Notes: generated by a model not told the origin, from the sequence alone. A DNA stretch of 64,000 bases from Bradyrhizobium sp. SZCCT0148 (GCF_018129985.1 NZ_JAFCKT010000001.1:248001-312000); one strand, 5' to 3'. Shown: positions 47,174-57,245, counted from the stretch's first letter. Made by a program: numbers and translations.

Positions 47174-47794
47174 CTGACATCCCCTTCCGGCTTCGGCCCA
47201 AGTCCCCCTCGACCTGAAACGTGCCGGGCTTTGTTGCTTTCGCGGAGATAGTGCGAGGCGGGCCGTTTTGTTCTGCTTAACGCGCCCGGCTGGGGTCCCG
47301 AAACCGGGGAACAGGCTGAAACGGGTCTGCCCGAATTGCGTAAAATTTTACGATTCGCCGGCTAGGTGGGGGCTGGCTGCCGCGAAATAGAGCCAATTGC
47401 AGACGCAGGTTGTGGGGGGCGAATCTGTATCCGTATAGCTAACGACCCCCCATTTCATGGGGTTCTGTTAGTTAGATCACAGATTTAACTCCGTATTTGC
47501 CGCAGGATGCAGCGGGACCTCGTGAAGGGAAGATGACGCAAGTATCTCTCCCATAAAAATTCGGAGGGATACTTTGGATGACTGGAAATGCGCGGAATCA
47601 GGCCGAATTCGACCACCAAATATTTGAGGGATTACTTGCGCTTCTCTGTGGTTCGTCAACCAGCAGGGGCCTCGAATGGCCAAGTGATGCAAAATCACAC
47701 AAGCAATAGATGGTATCCCTAAGGACTTGCTAATGCTATGCAAGCTTAGGCGGTCGATACTTACTTAAATTTTAACTCTTTTTACGGTGCCCGG
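47174..47794. promoter_or_regulatory. Long divergent intergenic region between the LapG-like and adhesin genes
   Basis: The 621-bp region has no convincing gene. Its half next to the adhesin (from about 47430) is clearly more AT-rich than the genome average, with stretches such as TTACTTAAATTTTAACTCTTTTTA just before the start. TAAAATTTTA at 47341-47350 is a perfect palindrome. At 47439-47471 CTAAC...CCCCA and TGGGG...GTTAG form an interrupted inverted repeat around CATTTCA. The large size and AT content suggest multi-input control of the adhesin. Confidence 0.55.
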
Positions 47795-50700
47795 TTGAAC
47801 TACGCTGGCCAATTTGACGCCGCGATCTCTTTGGACGGCCAGGGTTCCCGTTCGCCCGCCGGTAGCCATGTCGATTCGTTCACGGCGAAAGCGCATGGTC
47901 ACGTGCCCGATGGCGCGTTCGTTGTTCCCGATCCCAACCTGATCTTCAACGGCGAGTTCAAGCGCGCGGGCCTGGATCTCGTGCTGTCCCATGAGGGGCA
48001 CGAGTTCGTCGTTCACGATTATTTCAGGGGCGAAAAGCGCGCCGCGCTGGCCTCGCCCGACGGCGCCCATCTCACCGGCGACATCGTCAACGCGCTCACA
48101 GGCTATGTCCAGGTCGCACAAGCCGCCCCCGGCGGCGCGGCCGCGGCCCAGGTCATCGGCCATGTCACCAAGCTTGCGGGCAGCGCGACCGCGATCCGCA
48201 ACGGCGTCTCGGTCATCCTGAACAACGGCGACAACGTCGAGAAGGGCGACGTGGTCTCGACCGGATCGGATTCGACGCTCGGCATCACCTTCATCGACGG
48301 CACCGTGTTCGGCCTGTCCTCCAATGCGCGGATGGTGCTGAACGAGATGGTCTACGACCCCAACGGTTCCAGCAACTCCTCGCTGTTGAGCCTGGTCGCC
48401 GGCACCATCACCTTCGTCGCCGGCGAGACCGCCAAGCACGGCGACATGAAGATCGACACGCCGGTTGCCACCATGGGCATCCGCGGCACGGCCGTGCTGA
48501 CCCAGATCAACTTCGTCGTTCCCGCCGGCGGCGGCGATCCGCAGCCGCAGGCGAGCTTCCAGGTGCTGGTCGAGCCGAACGGCACGACGGGCTCCTACAT
48601 CCTGTTCGACAAGGTGACGCTGCTGCCGATCGCGACGGTCAATCAGGCCGGCCAGATGATCCAGATCAGCGGCGGCAACGTCTCGATCTCCAACGCGCTG
48701 ATGTCGCCGGACGTTCAGAAGCTGATCACCGACGTGTTCACGCTGAAATTCACCGACAACAATACCAACACCAAGCTGACCACGAACTTCACCGACACAC
48801 TCACGCCGATGAGCCAGGACGTGGTGTTCAAGTCGGCGTCCGGCGCCGTCGTGACGGCGACCTTCGTCAACCTCAATACGCAGGGATCGGAGACGCCTAG
48901 CACGCCACCGCCCGCGGCCACGCGCATTCCCGGCCAGCCGATTGTGCAGAGCTTCGACGCCAGCGGCAAGGTGACCTCGGCATTCGCGTTGACAGAGCGT
49001 GCCGACGTGACCGGCGACACGCATTCCGATACGATTTCCGGCCTGATCAGATTCCTTGATCAGAACCTCGGCGACCGACCGACGACGAGCATCAGCCTCG
49101 CCGACGCGCCGAACTACGTCTACAAGGATGCCGGCCAGCACGACGTCACCAGTTCGCTCTCTGCGCTGCAAAAGCAGGACATCGCGGCGACGCAGATCCA
49201 GATCAACGTCGCGCCCGACGCCGGCAACACCAACAACGGCTCGGCGGTCTGGACCTACACGATCCCGGACAAGGTCTTCGACTTCCTGGCGGCCGGCGAA
49301 ACCCTGACGCTGACCTACATCGTCCGTGTCGACACCAATTTCGCGGTCAGCCCCGAGTCCAAGTTCATCCCGATCACGATCACGATCACGGGCACCAACG
49401 ACAAGCCCACGGTCGCGACGTCGGGCGGAATCGTCATCGAGAAGATCGGGACCGGCAACGAGGCGCTCGACACCATCACCGGGACCGTCACTTTCACTGA
49501 CGTCGACCTGACCGACCGGCCGATCGTGAGCGCTGCGCTCTCGTCGACCCAGCCGTTCAAATATCTTGATGCCGAAGGCAACGATGTCACGTCGACCCTG
49601 ACGCCACAGCAGCTCGCGGCGATCGCCGCCGTCGAGGTTCCGCTGACCGTGGTGCAGGGGGCAGGGAACAGCAACAACGGCTCGGCCACCTGGACTTACA
49701 GCGTACCCGACCATCTGTTCGACTTCCTCGCCAAAGGCGAGAAACTGACCCTCAATTACGTGGTGCAGGTCGATGACGGGCACGGCGGTGTCGTCAGCAC
49801 GCCGGTCACCGTCTCGATCAACGGTGCGGACGTCAATGTCGAGGGCACCAACGATGTGCCGACGATCGTCGCGGACGACACCACCCCGGCGGGTGGGGTG
49901 ACCGAGGATACGGGGGCCACGCTTGCGGCCAACGGCACCATCACATTCAACGACCCCGATCTCACCGATACGCACACCGCGAGTTTCTCGCTGAAGTCGA
50001 CGGCCTCGAGCGCGCATCTGCCTGGCTTCAGCGACGGCATCTCGCATATCGGCACGTTCGCGCTTGCCCCCGTGGTCGAAAGTCCGGGAGCCAGCTCTCG
50101 GGGGTCGGTGGGCTGGACCTTCACGCTCAGCGACAACGATCCGGTGCTGCAGTCGCTGGCCAAGGGCCAGACCATCACGCAGGTCTACACCGTCACGGTG
50201 GACGACCATCACGGTGGAACGGTGACTCAGGATGTCACGGTCACGATCACCGGAACCAACGACGCGCCGACCATCACGAGCGATGCAGACGCCGCCGCGG
50301 GTACGGTGACCGAAGATGCTGCGACGCCGACGCTGACCGCTGGCGGCACGCTGGCGATTCAGGACCTCGACCTGATCGATACCCACACCGCGCAGGCGGC
50401 GTTCAAGTCGGCGACATCGACCGCGCACCTGCCGGGCTTCGATGGCAGCACGCCGCTCGGGACCTTCTCGATCGATCCGTCGGTGACTGAAGCGAACGAC
50501 GACACCAGCAACGGGGCGACGCTCGGCTGGCATTTCGCTCTCAACGACAACGAACCGGTGCTGCAGTCGCTGGCCAAGGGCCAGACCATCACCCAGGTCT
50601 ACACCGTCACCTTCACCGACAATAACGGTGCGCAGGTTTCGCAGGACGTCACGGTGACCATCACCGGGACCAACGACACGCCGACCATCACGAGCGACGC

Positions 50701-53700
50701 AGACGCCGCGGCGGGCGGCGTCACCGAGGACGCCGCCACGCCAACGTTGTCGACCGGCGGCACGTTGGCGATCCAGGACCTCGACCTGATCGACACCCAT
50801 ACCGCGCAGGCGGCGTTCAAGTCGGCGACATCGACCGCGCACCTGCCGGGCTTCGATGGCAGCACGCCGCTCGGGACCTTCACGATCGATCCGTCGGTGA
50901 CTGAAGCGAACGACGACACCAGCAATGGGGCGACGCTCGGTTGGCATTTCGCTCTCAACGACAACGATCCGGTGCTGCAGTCGCTGGCCGAGGGCCAGAC
51001 CATCACGCAGGTCTACACCGTCACCTTCACCGACAATAACGGTGCGCAGGTTTCGCAAGACGTCACGGTCACGATCACCGGGACCAACGACTCACCGACC
51101 ATCACGAGCGATGCAGACGCCGCAGCGGGAAGCGTGACCGAAGACTCCAGCACGCCGACGCTGACCGCTGGCGGCACGCTGGCGATCCAGGACCTCGATC
51201 TGATCGACACCCATACCGCGCAGGCGGCGTTCAAGTCGGCGACATCGACGGCGCACCTGCCGGGCTTCGATGGCAGCACGCCGCTCGGGACCTTCTCGAT
51301 CGATCCGTCGGTGACCGAAGCGAACGACGACACCAGCAATGGGGCGACGCTCGGCTGGCATTTCGTTCTCAACGACAACGATCCGGTGCTGCAGTCGCTG
51401 GCCGAGGGCCAGACCATCACCCAGGTCTACACCGTCACCTTCACCGACAATAACGGTGCGCAAGTCTCGCAGGACGTCACGGTCACCATCACCGGAACCA
51501 ACGACGCGCCGACCATCACGAGCGATGCAGACGCCGCCTCGGGGAGTGTGACCGAGGATGCCAGCGCGACGCTGTCGATCAGCGGTACTCTGGCGATCCA
51601 GGACCTCGACCTGATTGACACCCATACCGCGCAGGCGGCGTTCAAGTCGGCGACATCGACGGCGCACCTGCCGGGCTTCGATGGCAGCACGCCGCTCGGG
51701 ACCTTCACGATCGATCCGTCGGTGACTGAAGCGAACGACGACACCAGCAATGGGGCGACGCTCGGTTGGCATTTCGCTCTCAACGACAACGATCCGGTGC
51801 TGCAGTCGCTGGCCGAGGGCCAGGCCATCACGCAGGTCTACACCGTCACCTTCACCGACAATAACGGTGCGCAGGTTTCGCAAGACGTCACGGTCACGAT
51901 CACCGGGACCAACGACTCACCGACCATCACGAGCGATGCAGATGCCGCCGCGGGTACGGTGACCGAGGATGCCAGCGCGACGCTGTCGATCAGCGGTACT
52001 CTGGCGATCCAGGACCGCGACCTGATCGATACCCACACCGCAGAAGGGGCGCTCAAAACTTCGACGTCGACCGCGCATCTGCCGGGCTTCGACAACGACA
52101 CGCCGCTCGGCACCTTCACGATCGACACCTCCGTCGCCGAGTTCAACAACGACGCCGATAGCGGCGCAACGCTGGGCTGGCACTTCAGCCTCGACAACGG
52201 CAACGCGACGCTGCAATCGCTGGCGCAGGGCCAGACCATCACCCAGGTCTACACTGTCACCTTTACCGACGATCACGGCGCGCAGATCGCGCAGGACGTG
52301 ACCGTCACGATCAACGGCGCGAATGACGCACCGACGGTCACCAGCGATGCCGACGCAGCAAAGGGTACGGTCAACGAGGACGACAGCGGCTCGCTGGCGA
52401 CCGGCGGCACGCTGGCGATCCAGGATGTCGATCTGACCGACACCCACACGGCGGAGTGGTCGTTCAAATCGTCGTCCGTCAGCACGGACCTGCCTGGCTT
52501 CGGAGCGAACTCGCATATCGGCACGTTCTCGATCGATTCGGTGTCTGAATCCGCTACCGACACGGACAATGGCGCGACGCTCGGCTGGCACTTCACGCTC
52601 GACAACAGCGATCCAGTGCTGCAGTCGCTGGCGGAAGGGCAGACCATCACCCAGGTCTATACCGTGACGTTCGACGACCCGCACGGCGGCAAGGTCAGCC
52701 AGGACGTCACCGTCACGATCACCGGCACCAACGATGCGCCGGCGGTGTCTTATGTCACCGCGGACTACATGAACTTCGACGGCCAGACGATTGCGGTGGG
52801 CGAGGTGCCGACGGTTGCCACCGACGGCGTGACGCTGGATGGCTGGGTGAACTGGAACGGGAGCGCTGCGCCCGACGGCCAGGTCTTGTTCTACAACGGC
52901 AATACCTCGTCCGCCGGTTTCGGCCTGATCGGAACCGTCGTCAACGGCAGCCTTGAGATCGAAATCCTCGAAGGAGGCGTCGATATTCAGGATACGGGCT
53001 TCGCGCTCACCGCCGGGCAATGGCATAACCTCGCCCTGACGCGCGACCAGGGCACCTTCACGCTCTACGTCGATGGCAATGCCGTCTATTCCCACAGCGG
53101 AGGCGCGAATTCGATCGGCAGTGGTCAGGACCCGTCCTACATGATGATCGGGGGAGCGAGCGACAGATACGCTCCCGGCTTCGGGGCGCAAGGCTTTACT
53201 GGCTCGATCGCCGATGTCAGCGTCTGGACCACCGCGCTCACGCAAGTGCAGATCCAGTCGATCGACTTCACCGCGCTCACCGGGAACGAGACGAATCTGG
53301 CCGGATACTACCAGCTTAGCGACGGCAGCGGGACCACGGCCTCCAATGCGGTCAACTCCGCCAAGAGCCTCGTGATCGAGGGCGACGCGGACTGGGCAAG
53401 CGGCACCTCCGGGCCGGGCGGCGCATTAGCAGATCTGATGGAAACCGATGCCGGCCATGTGACGCGTGGCGTTCTGGCGGTTTCCGACGTCGACGCCATC
53501 GATCACGTCACGGTGTCTGTCAGCGAACTGCAAGTGACTCTCGACGGCGTGGCGCAAGCGGACAGCGTCGGCGGGCTGTCGCATACCGACCTGCTGAACT
53601 ATCTCTCGGTTCCGTCCGGTGACATCCTCGACGGCACCGCCACCCATACGCAATTCACCTGGACCTTCAATTCGCAGGGGCAGGCCTTCGACTTCCTCGG

Positions 53701-54859
53701 TGCCGGCCAGACGCTGTCGCTGCAATATACCATCGTTCCGGCCGATGCTGCCGGCGCGGGCGCTGGCGCAGTCGTCACCGTCAACATCGCCGGCACGAAC
53801 GACGCGCCGACGCTTGCCGATCTCCACATCGGGCCGCTCACGGACACCGCTGCGGCCGACACCTTCTCCGATTTGACCGGCACGCTGTCGGGCCACGATG
53901 CCGATACCGGCGAGACGGCGACGCTGACTTATGCCGTCCTCAACGCGGATCAGCACGCGGCCACGACCGTTGCGGGACACTACGGCTCGCTGACGGTCGA
54001 TAACCACGGCAACTACAGCTACATTGCCAATGCAGAGGCCATCAACGCGCTGCCGGATGGGCTTTATACGGACACGTTCACGGTGCAGACCACGGACGCG
54101 CATGGTGCGACCGCCAGCGCAACGCTCACGGTGGATGTGACCGGGGCGAACGACGACAGCGGCCCAGTCATCGACACCACGCGCTTCCACGTCGAGCACA
54201 TCATCGAGAACAGCAACGATATCGTCACTGATCTTGTCGTCATCGACACCGATGCGGGCGCTGCGGCGGATACGTTCACCGTCACATTGTCGACCGCCCA
54301 TCCGGATGTGAGCACCGTCAGTATCTACCCGACGACCGGCTCGCTCGAGCAGATCAATGCGGCCCTCGGGGATGGAGCGGGCATCACCTATGATCCGATT
54401 GGCGCCAGCACCGATGAGTACCCGCAGCCGCCCGCGACCGACCGGATCACGCTGACTGTCGCCGACTCAGCCGGCCACTACGACACTGTCAACTTCATCT
54501 TCGTTGAGGGCGCCGACAGTCCGGACATGACGCTGCAAGGCACCAGCGGCAAGGACGTCATTTTCGCGACCGAGTCGAGCGACGAGCTGACCGGTGGCGG
54601 CGCGAAAGACCAGTTCGTGTTCGCGCCGACGTCGTCGCAGGACACGGTCCAGCACACCGTGAACGATTTCGAGACCGGCCTCGACAAGATCGATTTGCGG
54701 CAGTTTACCAGCATCACCTCGTGGACTCAGATCTCTCAGCTCGCTGAGCAGCAGGGCACCGATACGTTGCTCACGCTCGATAGCAGCGACAAGATCCTCC
54801 TGAAGAACACCGTCGCAGGCAATCTCCACGCCAGCGACTTTATCCTTCATGTGAGCTAG
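47795..54859 (+). CDS. Giant type I-secreted VCBS/LamG adhesin with N-terminal FecR domain
   Basis: The 2354-residue protein has no signal peptide. Residues 1-108 form an N-terminal module (PDPNLIFNGEFKRAGLDLV, EGHEFVVHDYFRGEKRA) ending in an Ala-rich stretch. A FecR domain covers about 119-237 (GDNVEKGDVVSTGSDSTLGI, MGIRGTAV). VCBS-type repeats follow: divergent ones at about 400-680, then seven units of 136-138 residues (684-1643). A LamG-like domain spans about 1650-1865. Cadherin/VCBS-like repeats continue to about 2150. The C-terminus (about 2240-2354) has GTSGKDVIF, LTGGGAKDQFVF, VNDFETGLDKIDLRQF and ends ASDFILHVS, a hemolysin-type T1SS secretion signal. It is probably exported through a TolC-like pore. 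The start is TTG 47795: a stop lies at 47747 and no ATG or GTG is between. Confidence 0.88.
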   Translation: MNYAGQFDAAISLDGQGSRSPAGSHVDSFTAKAHGHVPDGAFVVPDPNLIFNGEFKRAGLDLVLSHEGHEFVVHDYFRGEKRAALASPDGAHLTGDIVNALTGYVQVAQAAPGGAAAAQVIGHVTKLAGSATAIRNGVSVILNNGDNVEKGDVVSTGSDSTLGITFIDGTVFGLSSNARMVLNEMVYDPNGSSNSSLLSLVAGTITFVAGETAKHGDMKIDTPVATMGIRGTAVLTQINFVVPAGGGDPQPQASFQVLVEPNGTTGSYILFDKVTLLPIATVNQAGQMIQISGGNVSISNALMSPDVQKLITDVFTLKFTDNNTNTKLTTNFTDTLTPMSQDVVFKSASGAVVTATFVNLNTQGSETPSTPPPAATRIPGQPIVQSFDASGKVTSAFALTERADVTGDTHSDTISGLIRFLDQNLGDRPTTSISLADAPNYVYKDAGQHDVTSSLSALQKQDIAATQIQINVAPDAGNTNNGSAVWTYTIPDKVFDFLAAGETLTLTYIVRVDTNFAVSPESKFIPITITITGTNDKPTVATSGGIVIEKIGTGNEALDTITGTVTFTDVDLTDRPIVSAALSSTQPFKYLDAEGNDVTSTLTPQQLAAIAAVEVPLTVVQGAGNSNNGSATWTYSVPDHLFDFLAKGEKLTLNYVVQVDDGHGGVVSTPVTVSINGADVNVEGTNDVPTIVADDTTPAGGVTEDTGATLAANGTITFNDPDLTDTHTASFSLKSTASSAHLPGFSDGISHIGTFALAPVVESPGASSRGSVGWTFTLSDNDPVLQSLAKGQTITQVYTVTVDDHHGGTVTQDVTVTITGTNDAPTITSDADAAAGTVTEDAATPTLTAGGTLAIQDLDLIDTHTAQAAFKSATSTAHLPGFDGSTPLGTFSIDPSVTEANDDTSNGATLGWHFALNDNEPVLQSLAKGQTITQVYTVTFTDNNGAQVSQDVTVTITGTNDTPTITSDADAAAGGVTEDAATPTLSTGGTLAIQDLDLIDTHTAQAAFKSATSTAHLPGFDGSTPLGTFTIDPSVTEANDDTSNGATLGWHFALNDNDPVLQSLAEGQTITQVYTVTFTDNNGAQVSQDVTVTITGTNDSPTITSDADAAAGSVTEDSSTPTLTAGGTLAIQDLDLIDTHTAQAAFKSATSTAHLPGFDGSTPLGTFSIDPSVTEANDDTSNGATLGWHFVLNDNDPVLQSLAEGQTITQVYTVTFTDNNGAQVSQDVTVTITGTNDAPTITSDADAASGSVTEDASATLSISGTLAIQDLDLIDTHTAQAAFKSATSTAHLPGFDGSTPLGTFTIDPSVTEANDDTSNGATLGWHFALNDNDPVLQSLAEGQAITQVYTVTFTDNNGAQVSQDVTVTITGTNDSPTITSDADAAAGTVTEDASATLSISGTLAIQDRDLIDTHTAEGALKTSTSTAHLPGFDNDTPLGTFTIDTSVAEFNNDADSGATLGWHFSLDNGNATLQSLAQGQTITQVYTVTFTDDHGAQIAQDVTVTINGANDAPTVTSDADAAKGTVNEDDSGSLATGGTLAIQDVDLTDTHTAEWSFKSSSVSTDLPGFGANSHIGTFSIDSVSESATDTDNGATLGWHFTLDNSDPVLQSLAEGQTITQVYTVTFDDPHGGKVSQDVTVTITGTNDAPAVSYVTADYMNFDGQTIAVGEVPTVATDGVTLDGWVNWNGSAAPDGQVLFYNGNTSSAGFGLIGTVVNGSLEIEILEGGVDIQDTGFALTAGQWHNLALTRDQGTFTLYVDGNAVYSHSGGANSIGSGQDPSYMMIGGASDRYAPGFGAQGFTGSIADVSVWTTALTQVQIQSIDFTALTGNETNLAGYYQLSDGSGTTASNAVNSAKSLVIEGDADWASGTSGPGGALADLMETDAGHVTRGVLAVSDVDAIDHVTVSVSELQVTLDGVAQADSVGGLSHTDLLNYLSVPSGDILDGTATHTQFTWTFNSQGQAFDFLGAGQTLSLQYTIVPADAAGAGAGAVVTVNIAGTNDAPTLADLHIGPLTDTAAADTFSDLTGTLSGHDADTGETATLTYAVLNADQHAATTVAGHYGSLTVDNHGNYSYIANAEAINALPDGLYTDTFTVQTTDAHGATASATLTVDVTGANDDSGPVIDTTRFHVEHIIENSNDIVTDLVVIDTDAGAAADTFTVTLSTAHPDVSTVSIYPTTGSLEQINAALGDGAGITYDPIGASTDEYPQPPATDRITLTVADSAGHYDTVNFIFVEGADSPDMTLQGTSGKDVIFATESSDELTGGGAKDQFVFAPTSSQDTVQHTVNDFETGLDKIDLRQFTSITSWTQISQLAEQQGTDTLLTLDSSDKILLKNTVAGNLHASDFILHVS
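49847..52726 (+). repeat. Seven tandem VCBS coding repeats, four nearly identical
   Basis: Unit starts, set at the T-N-D codons, are 49847, 50255, 50669, 51083, 51497, 51908 and 52319, with lengths 408, 414, 414, 414, 411, 411 and 408 bp. Units two to five share long identical DNA stretches, for example GCGTTCAAGTCGGCGACATC, while the first and the last two are more diverged. Copy number is therefore likely to vary by recombination. Confidence 0.9.
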
Positions 54860-54995
54860 AGACGTCGGGGCGCGCGACTGGTCATTCCGCTTTGATCGCG
54901 GCAAAAAACCCCTATCCTGTGTCGCCGGACCGTGGCCATCTGTGCCATTGCGATCCGAGATCGAAGCCGAAGCGGTTGCCGGAAGTCCGATTGGC

Positions 54996-57227
54996 ATGAA
55001 ACGTCTCAATATCCTGCGACGGTGGTTTGCGCGGAAGCTGGGCTTTGCGCGGCTGATGTGCCTCGCGCTGCTGGTCGTGTTCGCCGGCGCCCGCCTGTGG
55101 GATCCGCCGCCGATCCAGGAATTGCGGCTGCGCACCTTCGACATGTTTCAGCTGATCGATCCGCGCCACAAGACGGCGCGGCCCGTCGTCATCGTCGACA
55201 TCGACGACAAGAGCCTCGCCAGGCTCGGCCAGTGGCCGTGGCCGCGTACGCGCATCGCCGATCTGATCCAGAACCTCACCAATAGCGGCGCTGTGGCGAT
55301 CGGTTTCGACGTGGTATTCTCCGAACCCGACCGGCTCAACCCGGATCTGGTCGCGAGCCAGATGCGCTATCTGGACGACGCCACCCGCACCAAGCTGCGC
55401 GAGCTGCCGAGCAACGACCAGGTCCTCGCCGACGCGATCAAGCGCTCCCGCGTCGTGCTGGGCGAGACCGGGTTGCCGGAGGTCCTGTCCGAGCTCGACA
55501 AATCGCTTCCGTTCACGGGGGTGGCCACGGTCGGGGAGGAGGGCGCCGAGCGCTTCCTGTTCGAATTCCCCGGTCTGCTCCGCAACGTGCCGATCATCGA
55601 GAAGATCGCGGCCGGTCGCGGGCTGTTCTCGATCCGGACCGAGCGTGACGGACTGATCCGCCGCGTGCCGATGATCATGCGCGCCCAGGGCAACATCATG
55701 CCCTCGCTCAGCCTCGAGATGTTGCGCGTCGTCACGGGGACCCCGACCTTGCTGGTCCGCACCGACAAGGCCGGCATCAGGTCGATCCGGCTCAAGGGGG
55801 CGGAGATTCCGACCGACAAGAACGGTCAACTCTGGGTGCACTATGCCCGGCGGGATCCTTCGATCTACGTGTCCGCGGTCGACGTGCTCGACAATAGCCT
55901 GGCGCCTTCCAGGATCGCCGGCAAGCTGGTGCTGGTCGGCACCTCCGCGGGCGGATTGAACGACATCAAGACAACGCCGGTCTCGCGGGCCATGCCGGGG
56001 GTCGAGATCCACGCCCAGGTGCTGGAAAGCGTGCTGAGCGGCGCGGTGATCTCCCAGCCGAACTATGCCCTCGGCGTCGAGTTGCTCGCCGCGCTCTTCA
56101 TCGGCATCCTGGTGATCATCTTCACGCCGAATCTCGGCCCAGTGCGCCTGGTGCTCGCGGGTGCGACCTTCGCCGCCATCCTGATCGGCGTGTCCTGGTT
56201 CTTCTACGCGCAGTACCGCTACCTCATCGATTTTACCTATCCGCTGCTCTCGACCACGGCGGTGTATCTGACGCTGATCTTCGCCAGCTTCGTGCGCGAG
56301 CAGCGCCAGCGCGTGCAGATCCGCGGACAGTTCGCGCAATACATGTCGCCGGTCCTGGTCGAGCAACTGGCGCAGTCGCCGGAGAAGCTCGTGCTCGGCG
56401 GCGAGGAGCGCGAGATGACGATCATGTTCTCGGACGTGCGCGGCTTCACCACGATCTCGGAGAGCTACAAGCATGACCCGCAGGGCCTGATCGCGCTGAT
56501 GAACCGGTTCCTGACGCCGCTGACCGACGTGATCATCGAGCGGAAGGGCTATATCGACAAATACATGGGCGACGCCATCATGGCGTTCTGGAACGCGCCG
56601 CTCGACGATCCCGAGCACGAGGTCAACGCCTGCGAGGCCGCGATCCAGATGCTCGAGCAGATCGACGCGGTCAACAAGGAGCGCGAGCTGGAGGCCGCCG
56701 AGGGCGGCCATGTCTACATCCCCCTCAATGTCGGCATCGGCCTCAACACCGGCATCGGCGTGGTCGGCAACATGGGCTCGGACCTGAAGAAGAACTATTC
56801 GGTGCTCGGCGACAGCGTAAACCTGGCTTCACGACTGGAAGGCCAGTCGAAGGAATACGGCTTTCCCATCATCGTGGGATCCAGGACTGCGCTTGCCGCC
56901 AAGGACAAGTTCGCGATCCTCGAGCTCGACTTCATCATGGTCAAGGGCAAGACCGAGCCCGAGGTGATCTACGCCATCGCCGGCCGCGAGGACGTGATGC
57001 ATTCGGCCGCCTTCCAGCGCCTGCGCAACATCACCATCGAGACGCTCGCCTGTTACCGCGCCCGCGACTGGCAGGGCGCACTCGATGCGATCGAACGCGG
57101 CCGCCGCAGCGAGGATGCCGACACGCTTGAAAAACTGTTCGGGCTCTACGAGGCCCGCATCAAGGATTTCCAGCTCAATCCACCGCCGGAAGGGTGGAAC
57201 GGGGCGTACGCACTGCTGACGAAGTAA
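54996..57227 (+). CDS. CHASE2-domain adenylate/guanylate cyclase
   Basis: The 743-residue membrane receptor has an N-terminal membrane segment (about residues 18-35), a large periplasmic CHASE2 domain (about 45-340, with PVVIVDIDDKSLARLGQWPW and VLVGTSAGGLNDIKTTP), and three membrane helices (about 350-425). The class III cyclase domain follows with MFSDVRGFTT (metal Asp, about residue 478), KYMGDAIMAFWNAP (about 521) and SVLGDSVNLASRLEG (Asn/Arg pair, about 605). The catalytic residues look intact, so it is likely active, making cAMP or cGMP. It starts 136 bp after the adhesin gene on the same strand. ATG 54996 is preferred to GTG 54942. Confidence 0.88.
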   Translation: MKRLNILRRWFARKLGFARLMCLALLVVFAGARLWDPPPIQELRLRTFDMFQLIDPRHKTARPVVIVDIDDKSLARLGQWPWPRTRIADLIQNLTNSGAVAIGFDVVFSEPDRLNPDLVASQMRYLDDATRTKLRELPSNDQVLADAIKRSRVVLGETGLPEVLSELDKSLPFTGVATVGEEGAERFLFEFPGLLRNVPIIEKIAAGRGLFSIRTERDGLIRRVPMIMRAQGNIMPSLSLEMLRVVTGTPTLLVRTDKAGIRSIRLKGAEIPTDKNGQLWVHYARRDPSIYVSAVDVLDNSLAPSRIAGKLVLVGTSAGGLNDIKTTPVSRAMPGVEIHAQVLESVLSGAVISQPNYALGVELLAALFIGILVIIFTPNLGPVRLVLAGATFAAILIGVSWFFYAQYRYLIDFTYPLLSTTAVYLTLIFASFVREQRQRVQIRGQFAQYMSPVLVEQLAQSPEKLVLGGEEREMTIMFSDVRGFTTISESYKHDPQGLIALMNRFLTPLTDVIIERKGYIDKYMGDAIMAFWNAPLDDPEHEVNACEAAIQMLEQIDAVNKERELEAAEGGHVYIPLNVGIGLNTGIGVVGNMGSDLKKNYSVLGDSVNLASRLEGQSKEYGFPIIVGSRTALAAKDKFAILELDFIMVKGKTEPEVIYAIAGREDVMHSAAFQRLRNITIETLACYRARDWQGALDAIERGRRSEDADTLEKLFGLYEARIKDFQLNPPPEGWNGAYALLTK

Positions 57228-57245
57228 GGCGACGTCCCCGCTTTC

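Noticed and set aside
47765..51058. A very long antisense open frame opposite the adhesin gene
   Set aside because: It is rich in Arg, Gly, Asp and Val in a repetitive pattern mirroring the VCBS repeats, has no domain, and arises from high GC content. The plus-strand reading has clear domains.
49847..52726. Regular repeats that could suggest a CRISPR array
   Set aside because: Unit length is about 410 bp, units are coding and in frame, and there are no short repeats with unique spacers or cas genes.
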